A stretch of DNA of 64,000 bases. Source: Candidatus Amoebophilus asiaticus 5a2 (lineage in GTDB: Bacteria > Bacteroidota > Bacteroidia > Cytophagales > Amoebophilaceae). The DNA lies in assembly GCF_000020565.1 (NCBI RefSeq), contig NC_010830.1, positions 62,001 to 126,000 on the forward strand, given 5' to 3'. The translations under genes were made by a program, and so were the position numbers. Below the pieces are notes generated by a model. It was not told the origin of the DNA and made no database searches. It worked only from the letters and a program-made list of their open reading frames with translations. Positions 29,051 through 38,628 of the stretch are shown in pieces (within the stretch, counting starts at the first letter, position 1; every line of letters begins with the position of its first letter).

Positions 29051-29485
29051 ATGAACGTAGAAATCATTAATCAATCCCATCATCCGTTACCTGCATATGC
29101 TACAGAAGGCGCTAGCGGATTAGATATAAGGGCTTATATTCAAGAAAGCATTACCTTACTTCCTTTGCAGCGGGTGCTAGTAAACACAGGCTTGTATATA
29201 GCCTTACCTGAAGGTTTAGAGGCACAAATAAGACCTAGAAGTGGATTGGCCTTTAAGCACGGCATAACTGTTCTTAATACGCCAGGGACCATTGATTCTG
29301 ATTATAGAGGCGAGGTTAAGGTATTGCTTATCAACCTTTCTGACCAACCTTTTACCATCCAAGATGGAGAACGCATAGCCCAGTTAGTAATAGCACCTTA
29401 TATAAAAATAAGCTGGTCATCAGTAACTAGCTTATCAACAACAGATAGAGGTGCGGGAGGATATGGTAGCACAGGTATTCAATAA
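29051..29485 (+). CDS. dut: dUTP diphosphatase
   Basis: Hydrolyses dUTP to dUMP, keeping uracil out of DNA and feeding dTMP synthesis. 144 residues from ATG 29051. The five family motifs are visible: [39 protein letters not shown], and the C-terminal [14 protein letters not shown] start at 29033 would add six residues inside the terminator T-run region and is less likely. Confidence 0.96.
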   Translation: MNVEIINQSHHPLPAYATEGASGLDIRAYIQESITLLPLQRVLVNTGLYIALPEGLEAQIRPRSGLAFKHGITVLNTPGTIDSDYRGEVKVLLINLSDQPFTIQDGERIAQLVIAPYIKISWSSVTSLSTTDRGAGGYGSTGIQ

Positions 29486-29506
29486 AAGATAATATATAAG
29501 GTTACC

Positions 29507-30517
29507 ATGCTTAATCTCATTATACCTATGGCTGGAAAAGGCAAGCGGCTGCTTCCACATACGCTTACTACTCCCAAACCACTTATTCCTATAGCTGGCA
29601 AATCAATAGTTGAACGCCTTTTAGAAGAGATAAATTTAATATATCAAGGCCCTATTAGGCATATTGGCTTTATAGTAAAGGACTTACCAACCAGTATCAA
29701 GTCTCAACTAGAAAAGATGACCACCGAGCTAGGTGCACAAGCTCATTTTTATGAGCAATCAGAGGCACTTGGTACAGCCCATGCTATTGCATGTGCAGCA
29801 CCATTGCTACAAGGACCAGTAATTGTTGCATTTTCTGATACTTTATTTAAAGGCAGCCTCCCATTAGATGTCAGTAAAGAAGGAGTTATCTGGGTCAATA
29901 AAGTAAAAAATCCTTCTTCTTTCGGTGTAATCCAAGTTGATTCAGACAATTTAATAACTGACTTTGTAGAAAAACCTACCGAGTTTGTTTCTGACCTAGC
30001 TATCATTGGTATTTATTATCTTAAAAAAGGTGAAATACTTTTACAAGCTATCCAACATATTATAGATCAGCAGATTTGTAAGGGAGGAGAATACCAACTT
30101 ACCAGTGCTTTAACCTATATGCAACAACAAGGGCACCAATTTAGCACACAAACTATTGATGAATGGCTAGACTGTGGTAATAAAGAAGCTTGTTTACATA
30201 CCAATCAACGCTTTCTGCACTTTTTACAAAATACAAAAGGCATGGTAGCCAATTCTGCAGAAATTTACAACAGTACTATTATACCTCCTGTGTACATAGG
30301 AGAAAAAGTAATACTTGAACATACGGTATTAGGCCCTTATGCTTCTGTAGGCCATAATACACATATTAAGGGTTCACGTATTACAAATAGTATTATACAA
30401 GAGCATACTAACATTGATAAAGTTATACTTACCAATTCTATGATAGGCAACCATGTACATATAAAAGGCAAATGCACAGAGATTGATACAGGAGACTATA
30501 ATACCATTATTTTTTAA
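29507..30517 (+). CDS. Sugar-1-phosphate nucleotidyltransferase
   Basis: 336 residues: an N-terminal nucleotidyltransferase fold with the nucleotide-binding motif IPMAGKGKRLLPHTLTTPKP, the metal-site Asp in VAFSDTLFKG and FVEKPTEF, and a C-terminal left-handed beta-helix segment (GEKVILEHTVLGPYASVGHN). It activates a sugar phosphate as an NDP-sugar. The sugar (glucose, mannose or other) cannot be fixed from sequence. It starts 21 bp after dut and is probably cotranscribed. Confidence 0.88.
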   Translation: MLNLIIPMAGKGKRLLPHTLTTPKPLIPIAGKSIVERLLEEINLIYQGPIRHIGFIVKDLPTSIKSQLEKMTTELGAQAHFYEQSEALGTAHAIACAAPLLQGPVIVAFSDTLFKGSLPLDVSKEGVIWVNKVKNPSSFGVIQVDSDNLITDFVEKPTEFVSDLAIIGIYYLKKGEILLQAIQHIIDQQICKGGEYQLTSALTYMQQQGHQFSTQTIDEWLDCGNKEACLHTNQRFLHFLQNTKGMVANSAEIYNSTIIPPVYIGEKVILEHTVLGPYASVGHNTHIKGSRITNSIIQEHTNIDKVILTNSMIGNHVHIKGKCTEIDTGDYNTIIF

Positions 30518-30784
30518 ATTCCTTAATTATATTTTAAAGTAGATTTAAAAATCAATAGATAACAAGGGCCAGCTTACTTTTACTTACCAACCATCAATAT
30601 TATTAGGAACCTATTATTGAAGCATATGTAGATAAATTTTGAAAGGTTTCAGCAAGAAATTGGTAAATGGTAAAATCTACATACTTTTAATATGCAAAAC
30701 GAGCAACCGCCGCTAGTTTGCTTTATATAAGCTCTAAAGATATATACAGGCTGCAAACAGCGAAAAAGGAATTACATAAGAACA

Positions 30785-31528
30785 ATGCAAACTCAGCGTC
30801 ATATAAAATTCTACTTATATACGATAATTCTATTTATGATATTGGGGATAATGCAAGGATGTCAAACAACCACTAGAACTCGAGTGTCCACAAACAAAGC
30901 TTCTCAACCATCCATCGTATCGGCTAAGTATATATCCATTACTGCAAAAGCGAACTACCGAATAAAATCAAATGACTATAAATGTGATATAAAAATACGT
31001 ATAGAGAGAGACAACCTTATTTGGTTTTCTATAATCTATGGTTGGGGAATTGAACTTGTTCGCGGGAGGTTTACACCTGCTGGAATTGAACTAATCAACC
31101 ATGTAGATAAATCCTACCAAGTGTATGATTATGTCAGCTTACAAGCACACTGGCATATACCATGCAGCCATAGTTTAATACAGGCCGCGTTACTTGGCGA
31201 ATTACACGGCCTAGAAAAAGAATCAACAATCTCGCACTTAGGCAACCAAATCATTCTACAACAACATCAAAATTTTTGGGAGTGCTTAGCAACCTTACAT
31301 AAACACACCAAACAACTAGCAAGTTTAAGTGTTCTAGATAGCTCATTACAGCATAAATGGCATGTCTCCTATGAGTACAAAAAAGGTTGTCAGCAGGACC
31401 TTTTATTTTGTAACCTAAAAGCTTACTTTAAAGATTTTAAACTGTTTTTGCAATATAAAGACATAAGTTTTTCAAGACATCCTTTATCTTTCCCTTTTAA
31501 TATTCCTCGGCAGTATGATAAGCGGTAA
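30785..31528 (+). CDS. DUF4292-like lipoprotein
   Basis: 247 residues with a lipobox at IMQGCQTT. The body (ITAKANYRIKSNDYKCDIKI, then RDNLIWFSIIYGWGIELVRG) resembles the DUF4292 family of Bacteroidetes lipoproteins, which often sit beside an M23 or EnvC-like gene, as here. Its 3' end overlaps the next gene by 14 bp, pointing to coupled translation. The function of the family is not known to me. Confidence 0.75.
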   Translation: MQTQRHIKFYLYTIILFMILGIMQGCQTTTRTRVSTNKASQPSIVSAKYISITAKANYRIKSNDYKCDIKIRIERDNLIWFSIIYGWGIELVRGRFTPAGIELINHVDKSYQVYDYVSLQAHWHIPCSHSLIQAALLGELHGLEKESTISHLGNQIILQQHQNFWECLATLHKHTKQLASLSVLDSSLQHKWHVSYEYKKGCQQDLLFCNLKAYFKDFKLFLQYKDISFSRHPLSFPFNIPRQYDKR

Positions 31529-32774
31529 AATATTTTCTAACTGGTATATAGTTGTATTAGCACTTGCGTGCATACCTCTTACTTACGTGGCCGCTCCTGC
31601 TAGTAAAGTAAAATTTGAACAAGAAAGGAAAGCATTACTAGAGAAAATAAAAACAATCAACCGAATCTTAGCACAAACTGAGTCTAAAAGAAAAACTAAT
31701 ACAGGGCAATTGACAGCTCTTAACAAAAAGATAGAAACTAATAATTTAATTATTAACTCCCTAACACAAGAAATAAAATCTATTAACCAACAGCTAAATC
31801 GCCACCTACAAAAAATAAACACGCTACAAAAAGAATTAGTGCAACTTAAGGATGAGTATGCTAAGATTCTTTTTCTAGGTGCCAAATCGATGCATGATAT
31901 TAATATCTTAGTTTTCATTTTTTCAGCTAATTCCTTTCACACATTATTACAACGATTACGTGTCACCAAACAATATGCTAAAATTAGAAGAACACACTTT
32001 CAAGATATTAAAAAGGTAGATCTGCAGTTACGCTCCCAACGTATAGAACTAGAAAAACAGATTCGTAGAAAGAAACTATTGTTACAAACTAGACAAAGAG
32101 AACACCAAGAATTACAAACATTAAAGCAACAACAAAGTAAAATTATTATAGGATTAGAACAGCAGCATGGTAAGTTAGTTAAAGAATTAAACCAACAAAG
32201 TGCAGCTATTAAACGTCTAGATAAACTTATTTCTGATATTGTAAAGAAAGAACTGCTTGCAAAAAAAACACCAACCATTGAGCAACCGACAAACTCTTCA
32301 TCCAATATTTCTACTTATAAACAAGTATTATCTGCTTCTGCTAAAGCATTAGCTGCACAATTTACTCAAAATCGTGGCAAATTACCTTGGCCTGTTAAAA
32401 CCGGATTTATTAGCAATAAATTTGGTATACGTATGCATCCTGTATTACGTAATGTACAAGTGGAAAATTTAGGCATAGACATACAAACACAAGAGAAAGC
32501 CACTGTACATGCTATATTTACTGGTGTTGTAAAAACCATTTCTTTTGTACCAGGAATGAACCAAGTAATTATTATACAGCATGGTGATTATCATACGGTT
32601 TATGCTAAACTAGCTTCTGTCAACGTAAAAGTAGGCCAGCAAGTTCAGTCACAAGAACCAATCGGCATTATTTATACAGATAAAAACGGTGTTAGTGAGC
32701 TACAATTACAAATTTGGAAAGGTATTCAGAAGCTTAACCCTGCTGTTTGGCTAACCAAGCAACCTATAGAATAG
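31515..32774 (+). CDS. EnvC-like murein hydrolase activator (degenerate M23 domain)
   Basis: 419 residues: an N-terminal signal or membrane segment, long coiled coils (about 25-245) and a C-terminal LytM/M23 fold (GKLPWPVKTGFISNKFGIRM to the end). Active M23 enzymes need His in the HxGxD and YxHL motifs. Here the sites read NLGID and VYAKL, and the last motif has LQLQIW, so the zinc site is missing. This matches EnvC-type proteins, which activate amidases rather than cut peptidoglycan. A role in daughter-cell separation is inferred. Confidence 0.87.
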   Translation: MISGKIFSNWYIVVLALACIPLTYVAAPASKVKFEQERKALLEKIKTINRILAQTESKRKTNTGQLTALNKKIETNNLIINSLTQEIKSINQQLNRHLQKINTLQKELVQLKDEYAKILFLGAKSMHDINILVFIFSANSFHTLLQRLRVTKQYAKIRRTHFQDIKKVDLQLRSQRIELEKQIRRKKLLLQTRQREHQELQTLKQQQSKIIIGLEQQHGKLVKELNQQSAAIKRLDKLISDIVKKELLAKKTPTIEQPTNSSSNISTYKQVLSASAKALAAQFTQNRGKLPWPVKTGFISNKFGIRMHPVLRNVQVENLGIDIQTQEKATVHAIFTGVVKTISFVPGMNQVIIIQHGDYHTVYAKLASVNVKVGQQVQSQEPIGIIYTDKNGVSELQLQIWKGIQKLNPAVWLTKQPIE

Positions 32775-33177
32775 GTTTTTGTTAAAGGTTGGCAATCTAT
32801 ATTATTCTACTTGGCTAAGACAATTCTCCTAAATTTTTACTGTTGTTCCTATATTAACCTTTATTTTTTATACATAAGTTCATTACACAAGACTACCTCG
32901 AACAATTTTGATAAGAGACATACATTGAATCACGAAAAAAAGCTTCAAACTTACTAAGCTTCAATATTTCTAATAACATTTCCCATATACCACCAATGCT
33001 GTTATAGCAACTCATATAATATGTAAAATAGACATAGTTATTTAACAAGCATACAACAGGTAACTCTAGCTAATGCTAAATATCAATAAAAGGTTATACA
33101 AACATTCACTTTGCTATTTTAACACTAAGCTTTATTTTTCTATTAGATTGCTGCTGTGACATATTCTTATTATTCTA
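32775..33177. other. Intergenic, no feature seen
   Basis: 400 bp of AT-rich sequence between two convergent genes. No convincing terminator, RNA or ORF. Confidence 0.5.
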
Positions 33178-33645
33178 CTACCCTTTTACAATTTTTTTGA
33201 GTTTCTCCATACCATCACTAAATGTCCTCTTCATAGAATTTAATGAACTTGCCAGCTTGCTTCCTTCTAGAAACTTTCTTCTTCTTGTTGAAATGTCACC
33301 TGCAGATTGGCTCATTCTAGGTTCAACATTTACCTCACTGTCTTTAGACATTTTCTTTTCATCACTAATTTTATTATCATACTTATTAATTTTTTTAGAT
33401 TCTTGTTGGCCATCTGAAATAGCCTTATCTTCCTCTGTAAGTTTTTCCAAATCTTTATCTATATAATTATCTCTCTGTTGCTGTAAAATAGGCATATTGA
33501 ATGTTGTTGTACGATTAGTAATACCTTTTGTATTGGATATTGGTCTATTGTTAGGTTCACTTTTAGGCTCCTGCGGCATACTGCCACCAGTACAGCCACC
33601 TAGAGCAAATAACATACATACTATTATAGGTAGTTGGTTACACAT
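33178..33645 (-). CDS. Small lipoprotein, function unknown
   Basis: 155 residues. The signal peptide ends in LFALGGCTGGS, a clear lipobox. The rest is hydrophilic, rich in Lys, Asp, Ser and Asn, with a basic C-terminus (MKRTFSDGMEKLKKIVKG). I recognise no domain; composition suggests a disordered surface or periplasmic protein. Confidence 0.65.
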   Translation of the reverse strand: MCNQLPIIVCMLFALGGCTGGSMPQEPKSEPNNRPISNTKGITNRTTTFNMPILQQQRDNYIDKDLEKLTEEDKAISDGQQESKKINKYDNKISDEKKMSKDSEVNVEPRMSQSAGDISTRRRKFLEGSKLASSLNSMKRTFSDGMEKLKKIVKG

Positions 33646-34638
33646 TTTAATAAAGTTTTTGTTGGTGTTATTATATTTGAATTTACTTTTTAATTACATT
33701 GTTATACTTTACAGAAAAGATAATTTAGAAGCATAAAAATTTAAGTATTTTCCTCTACGTTTTCTATAACTCTAAAAGCAGCTTATTTAGAAACAGATAA
33801 ACATTTCTGTAACTAAACATACCATTAATCATTAAATCTCCATAGTAAAACTTTGTAAATAAAGGGCTGCTTTGTTAGGCAGCCCCTTATTGTATTTTAG
33901 CATTTTTTTAACTAAAATCAAAGTAATAGCGTTAGCTTTTTCTACAAACATAGTTACATTTTATATACATAAATATATATTATCAAACATATTTATGACA
34001 ATATATTCAACTTTATTATACATAAATATTAATCGTTTTTAAGAGATAAAAAAGAAAACACACAAGACTTATACTAGCTTTACCATTACGATATAAATAG
34101 AAGTTTTGTAAAACATATAAGATGCGCACAAATGTTAATATAATAATGATGTGCTAAGAACTTATATTATGTCAGTGGGGAATTTATGCTTGGTTTAACC
34201 GTGACTTAATTGCTTATTTTTTATCAACATTTACACTTGCTTAAAGTAAGTTGGTGGTTTACCTTTCATATAAGACAACTAGTATTAATTACTCATGCTA
34301 TGTAACTGCAGAACTAATTTTCTGCTTTAACTATAAATTAATTGTTTGGCTTTTTACTGAAAATTTGCCTGTGCATAAGATAAATTGACAATTTTTGTAT
34401 ACAAAGTGGTCTTTCCTTAGCAGCTAGATTACGCATTAAGATTATAAGTTAGAAAAATTTGAATCAGCACAAGCTTACATGAACCGATTGAAAAATTTAG
34501 GATAGGTTGGATTATCACTTATACAGGTAAGTTTCGGTTGAATTGAAATACCCTTTATAGGGTACGCAACCATAAAATAGAAAGATTTCCGTCAGTTATT
34601 GCTAGGCAGCATCGAAGCAATCCAGGGTTGTTACAATA
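33646..34638. other. Long non-coding stretch
   Basis: Nearly 1 kb without an ORF of note. A hairpin GGGCTGC/GCAGCCC at 33864-33885 with flanking A and T residues looks like an orphan terminator. The rest, up to the IS copy, is AT-rich with no recognised feature. Confidence 0.45.
33862..33888. terminator. Orphan terminator-like hairpin
   Basis: Stem GGGCTGC/GCAGCCC extended by A/T pairs, loop about 8 nt, followed by TTATTGTATTTT. No gene ends nearby on either strand, so it may be left over from a lost gene. Confidence 0.4.
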
Positions 34639-35548
34639 GAGTTCTTCCGAAACTTAACATAAAAGTTCATAGTTATAAATTCCAGCAATAAGATTAAAGC
34701 GTAGCCCAAATCTTTTTCTCCTATTTCTGTAACGCTCCGCTAAAATTTTAAACCGCTTGAGCATACCAATTATATGCTCGCTAAGCACCCTTTGGCTGGC
34801 TAATTGCTGATTACTCCTCTTATTGGCTTTGGCCAAAGAATGCTTTTTACTGCGTTTTTTAGGCATAAGCGATTTGTCATGTAGCCTCTTTAACCCTTGA
34901 TAGCCTGTATCTACTATGACTTGACTATGCTGGCTTATATGTACCTTAGATTCCTTAAACAAGCGAAAGTCATGCCGCTTTCCATTTGAAAAACTACTAC
35001 ATATTATGGCTCGCGTTTGCTTATCGACAACTAGTTGTGTCTTTAGTGTATGTCGTTTCTTTTTACCTGAGTAGTAATATCGCTGCTTTTTTTAGGCCGC
35101 TCAATGGGGCTCTCTGTAGCATCTATTAAGATTACTGCATATTCCATATCGCTTTTTAACAATGCTTTACGGCCTGGTAAAGTGAATTGACCACTTTTAA
35201 TTAACGCCTCTTCAATAAAACGGATGGTATAATAGCAATTACTCTCACTTATTCCATAACTTTTTGAAATATGGAAGTATGTGCGGTATCCTCTTAAATA
35301 TTCTAAAGTCATTAAAAACATTTGTTCACAACTCAGTTTATTAGGCCGCCCTACTTTAGCTTTCTTTGTTTGAATGGCTTTCTGTATGATAGCTAACATT
35401 TTGGCAAAGGTCTCAGCCTTTACGCCTGTTAAGCGACGGAATTCTTCTGGCTTTAAGGTTTTTAGATGACTGTTTTCCATTAATCTTTCTGTTTTTTTTA
35501 TCCCTAATTTATACATTTATGCTTATTCCTTAGGTTTCAGAAGATCTC
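34639..35548 (-). mobile_element. 910 bp IS5-type element, copy 2
   Basis: Same ends and length as copy 1 (24869-25778), with TA on both sides (34637-34638, 35549-35550). Only a few base changes separate the copies, so at least one moved recently. Confidence 0.9.
34654..35480 (-). CDS. IS5-type DDE transposase in two frames (copy 2)
   Basis: Identical organisation to copy 1: frame 1 ends at 35043, and frame 2 (-1) is open from the A7 run (minus strand, 35093-35087) to 34654. A few substitutions are seen, for example KVGRPNK for KGGRPNK, LRGYRT for LREYRT and DATESP for DVTESP. The catalytic Asp, Asp and Glu all remain. The joined product would again be 275 residues. Confidence 0.75.
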
Positions 35549-35706
35549 TAATCAAATACAAATTATTAGATAACAAATCTTGAAATATAGATGATAGCTT
35601 AGCCAGCAAATCTATTATATTTCTAGCAACTTGTGTTAATCATAAACTTTCTTGTTAAGTTTCACAAGAGCTTTAATGGTAGCTTAAATAAATTAACAAT
35701 GACCAT

Positions 35707-36741
35707 TTAAGTATCAAAAGAAAGTGCTACTGATTCTTCTGTGACAGACAAGGTACCTATGGCTCCATGTATAAAAGCTATATTAGGTGCCTTATGTCCA
35801 ATAGGGAAATTAAAAGCCACAGGAAATTGATATTCTGTCACATGCTCTTTGATAATAGCCTGCACAGACTTACCAAAGGCCATATGCTTTTTATCTTGCA
35901 TGCCTACCATACTTCCTACTATAAGTCCAGCCAAATGTGCTAATTTACCTGTCCTTTTCAACTGTACTAACATACGGTCTATGGCATAAAGCTGCTCGCC
36001 CACATCTTCTAGTACTAATATTTTACCTTTTGTATCTAAGTCTATTTCAGTACCTATATTAGCACATATCATCATTAGATTACCACCTACCACTGGTGCT
36101 GAAACATCTCCTACCCTATTATGTATATTAGGTTTAGCAGTAAGTTTTGTAGTACCTGTGAACAAAGCTAATTTTAAGCTATTTATTGAGCTTTGATAAA
36201 GACTATCTGGAAAATGCCTAGGCATCTCACCATGAATTGATACTACTCCTAATTGGTGAAGTTTTAAATGCATAGTGGTAAGATCACTAAATCCTATCAG
36301 CCACTTAGGATATTGTAAAAATCTAGTAAATTCTAATTTATCTATAATGCGCGTTGTTCCATGTCCTCCCCTATAAGCAAATATAGCTTTGATAGTAGGA
36401 TCGTCTAACATAGCTTGTAGGTCATTTAATCGCAAATTATCATTTCCTGCAAACTGACCACATCTAGGTCCTATACTTTTACCAATTATAACTTCTAAGC
36501 CCCAGCTTTGTAAGATCTCCTTTGTTTGCTTTAATGTTATATCTTTATCTATAGCCCACCAAGCGGGAGCTACTATAGCCACTCTATCTTGCTGCTTTAA
36601 TAATGGAGGGAAAACTAAAGGCATATTTTGTCCTTGTAGCAACTTACCTTGTCCATTTGCAATATTAAAGAATTGAGAAAGGATAAAATAGAATAATCCT
36701 ATGAGTATATAAAATCTTAGAGAAAAAATGTGAGCCCGCAT
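35707..36741 (-). CDS. Peptidase S66 family (LD-carboxypeptidase / MccF-like), exported
   Basis: 344 residues with an N-terminal signal or anchor segment (FYILIGLFYFILSQFF). The nucleophile Ser is in LIGFSDLT (about residue 152), after the family motif FAYRGGHG. The Glu lies in VLEDVGEQLYAIDRML and the His in IGHKAPNIAFIHGA, completing the Ser-Glu-His triad. LdcA trims tetrapeptides in peptidoglycan recycling, usually in the cytoplasm. Export here suggests periplasmic muropeptide trimming. Confidence 0.88.
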   Translation of the reverse strand: MRAHIFSLRFYILIGLFYFILSQFFNIANGQGKLLQGQNMPLVFPPLLKQQDRVAIVAPAWWAIDKDITLKQTKEILQSWGLEVIIGKSIGPRCGQFAGNDNLRLNDLQAMLDDPTIKAIFAYRGGHGTTRIIDKLEFTRFLQYPKWLIGFSDLTTMHLKLHQLGVVSIHGEMPRHFPDSLYQSSINSLKLALFTGTTKLTAKPNIHNRVGDVSAPVVGGNLMMICANIGTEIDLDTKGKILVLEDVGEQLYAIDRMLVQLKRTGKLAHLAGLIVGSMVGMQDKKHMAFGKSVQAIIKEHVTEYQFPVAFNFPIGHKAPNIAFIHGAIGTLSVTEESVALSFDT

Positions 36742-36856
36742 AAACTACTTAAAAAATTAGTAGGCCCAATTTTAACAACTTTTCATTTATTAACCAAAAT
36801 AAATTAGATTTAACCTATATAATTGGCATAAGTATTTCCAATTTAAAAAAAATGTA

Positions 36857-36864
36857 TAACTTTG
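36857..36864 (+). promoter_or_regulatory. Candidate -7 promoter box for tRNA-Gln
   Basis: TAACTTTG fits the Bacteroidetes TAnnTTTG -7 element and lies 41 bp before the tRNA. I could not find a good -33 partner. Confidence 0.3.
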
Positions 36865-36905
36865 TAATGCCATACAACATATGGTATATACTAATACAGT
36901 GTAAT

Positions 36906-36977
36906 TGTCCGATAGTGTAACGGCAACACGTCTGGTTTTGGTCCAGAAGACTCTAGGTTCGAATCCTAGTCGGACAA
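36906..36977 (+). tRNA. tRNA-Gln (anticodon TTG)
   Basis: A complete cloverleaf can be drawn: acceptor stem TGTCCGA/TCGGACA, anticodon stem TCTGG/CCAGA with loop TTTTGGT (anticodon TTG), and T arm CTAGG-TTCGAAT-CCTAG. The 3' CCA is not encoded. It lies 47 bp before the ClpP-like gene. Confidence 0.95.
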
Positions 36978-37024
36978 CAATCTTCTATATTTCCCTAAAT
37001 TTAGCCAATGTAAGTTAGATACCC

Positions 37025-38392
37025 ATGCAAATCAAAAATCCCTTATTTAGTATCATAGTAGCAGCGCTAGTATTTACAAACAATCATGCACAAACGGCTC
37101 AAGTACAATTAACGGCTTTTGAAGCAAATAAGCGTACCAATAAGAATACTTCAAAGTCAACTCAACAAACTAATCAAAAGCAAAGTGTAAATAATCAAGA
37201 ACTTTCATCATCTCAAGAACAGGATGAAGATAACGATAAAGAGTTTAAGCAGAAGATGAAAGAACAAAGAAAGCTGGAGATAGAAACTGCTCTTATAAGA
37301 ATTCGGCTAGAACGCGAATTAGCTGAGATACGTGCAGAAATTGAAAGAATTAGGGTACAAAGAGAAGCAGAATCATTAAAATGGGAATTAGAACACGAAA
37401 AAAATACTAAAGAGTACGAAAAGCAAATACTTGAGCTCAATCGACAGCGTGATAAAATCATGGCTGAGGTAAGTCTCTCACAGGCTAAATTGACCCAGGC
37501 TATGGATAAATTTAATGCTACTTATGTAGAAATACAAAATCAAGTATTATTGCTGAGAACAAACACAGAACAAGTACGTACAGAAATTGAAGAAAAAAAG
37601 GCAAAAAAGGAACGATCAGAATATGCAGATGGTAATCCTGAATATTTACAAGACCCACTACTTCCAGATGGCACTTTAGTTCTCTCAGATCGTGCTGTAT
37701 CATTAGATGGTGTGGTTACTTCCTGGAAGGCTAATTATATTACAGATCGCATTAAGTATTTTAATAATAAAGATAAAACCAAACCTATTTTTATTGTTAT
37801 TGAAAACTCTCCTGGTGGTAGCGCACTAGCTGGCCTCCATATTGTCCAAGCTATGCAAAACAGCCAAGCGCCCGTCTATGTGGTGCTGAAAACATTTGCC
37901 GCATCTATGGCTGCACTGATTACTACGCTAGCTAAAAAGTCTTATGCTTACCCAAATGCTATCCTCTTACACCACCAACCTTGGAGTTTTACTGGTGGTA
38001 ATTTAAGAGAATTAAAGGAAGAAATAGAATTTATGAAAGAACTATGGAAACGTTTAGGCGGCCAAGTTGCAAAAAAGATGGGTATCTCGCTCGATAAATT
38101 AGACAAGCAACTATATGAGAAGGCAAGTAGAGGAGACTGGACAGAATTTGCAGATAATGCTAAAAAAATTAAGTGGGTAGATCATGTAATAACCAATATT
38201 AATGATACTGCTATACAGGAAATGCCTAACTCTACGAACTATACATGGCATAAATACATGAAAGACTATTTTGATATGGCAGAAACATCAGTAGACAATA
38301 GTAATAACATATATTTACCAGTATTAGGACCTAAAGATTTCTACTATCTATATAATCCAGATAACACATACCAATTGCGTTCAAATAAATAA
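37025..38392 (+). CDS. Exported ClpP-class serine protease with coiled-coil N-terminus
   Basis: 455 residues: a signal peptide (LFSIIVAALVFTNNHAQ), a Gln/Ser/Lys-rich linker, a long charged coiled coil (about 70-195), then a ClpP/crotonase-fold protease domain (about 215-390). The triad can be placed by the ClpP pattern: Ser294 in TFAASMAALI, His317 in LLHHQPW, Asp371 in RGDWTEFADNA. The oxyanion strand is ENSPGGSALAG. Ordinary ClpP is cytoplasmic and about 200 residues; export plus the coiled coil is unusual and may replace the ATPase ring as an oligomeriser (inference). Confidence 0.85.
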   Translation: MQIKNPLFSIIVAALVFTNNHAQTAQVQLTAFEANKRTNKNTSKSTQQTNQKQSVNNQELSSSQEQDEDNDKEFKQKMKEQRKLEIETALIRIRLERELAEIRAEIERIRVQREAESLKWELEHEKNTKEYEKQILELNRQRDKIMAEVSLSQAKLTQAMDKFNATYVEIQNQVLLLRTNTEQVRTEIEEKKAKKERSEYADGNPEYLQDPLLPDGTLVLSDRAVSLDGVVTSWKANYITDRIKYFNNKDKTKPIFIVIENSPGGSALAGLHIVQAMQNSQAPVYVVLKTFAASMAALITTLAKKSYAYPNAILLHHQPWSFTGGNLRELKEEIEFMKELWKRLGGQVAKKMGISLDKLDKQLYEKASRGDWTEFADNAKKIKWVDHVITNINDTAIQEMPNSTNYTWHKYMKDYFDMAETSVDNSNNIYLPVLGPKDFYYLYNPDNTYQLRSNK

Positions 38393-38427
38393 ATTAGCTA
38401 TACTATTCATAAATAAGTAAATAGAAT

Positions 38428-38497
38428 TACAGATTGAGCCATAGCTCACTATAGGTAGAAAACATCAATCTGTAGTAAGTTATGGCTTATTTTTTTT
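38428..38497 (+). terminator. Probable terminator with interleaved hairpins
   Basis: TACAGATTGA (38428-38437) pairs perfectly with 38465-38474. AGCCATA in its loop (38437-38443) can also pair with TATGGCT (38481-38487), which is followed by a T run. Probably ends the protease transcript; the interleaved pairing is odd. Confidence 0.45.
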
Positions 38498-38628
38498 AGG
38501 AGTACGCTTATGGACTTATCTAGATTAAGAGCTTAAAAGCGACGCCTGTATATTCATAATAGTTAGCGGCCAACTATAAATTGATTATACCACCTATCAT
38601 GAGCTGTTTTACTTTATCAATTAATTAT

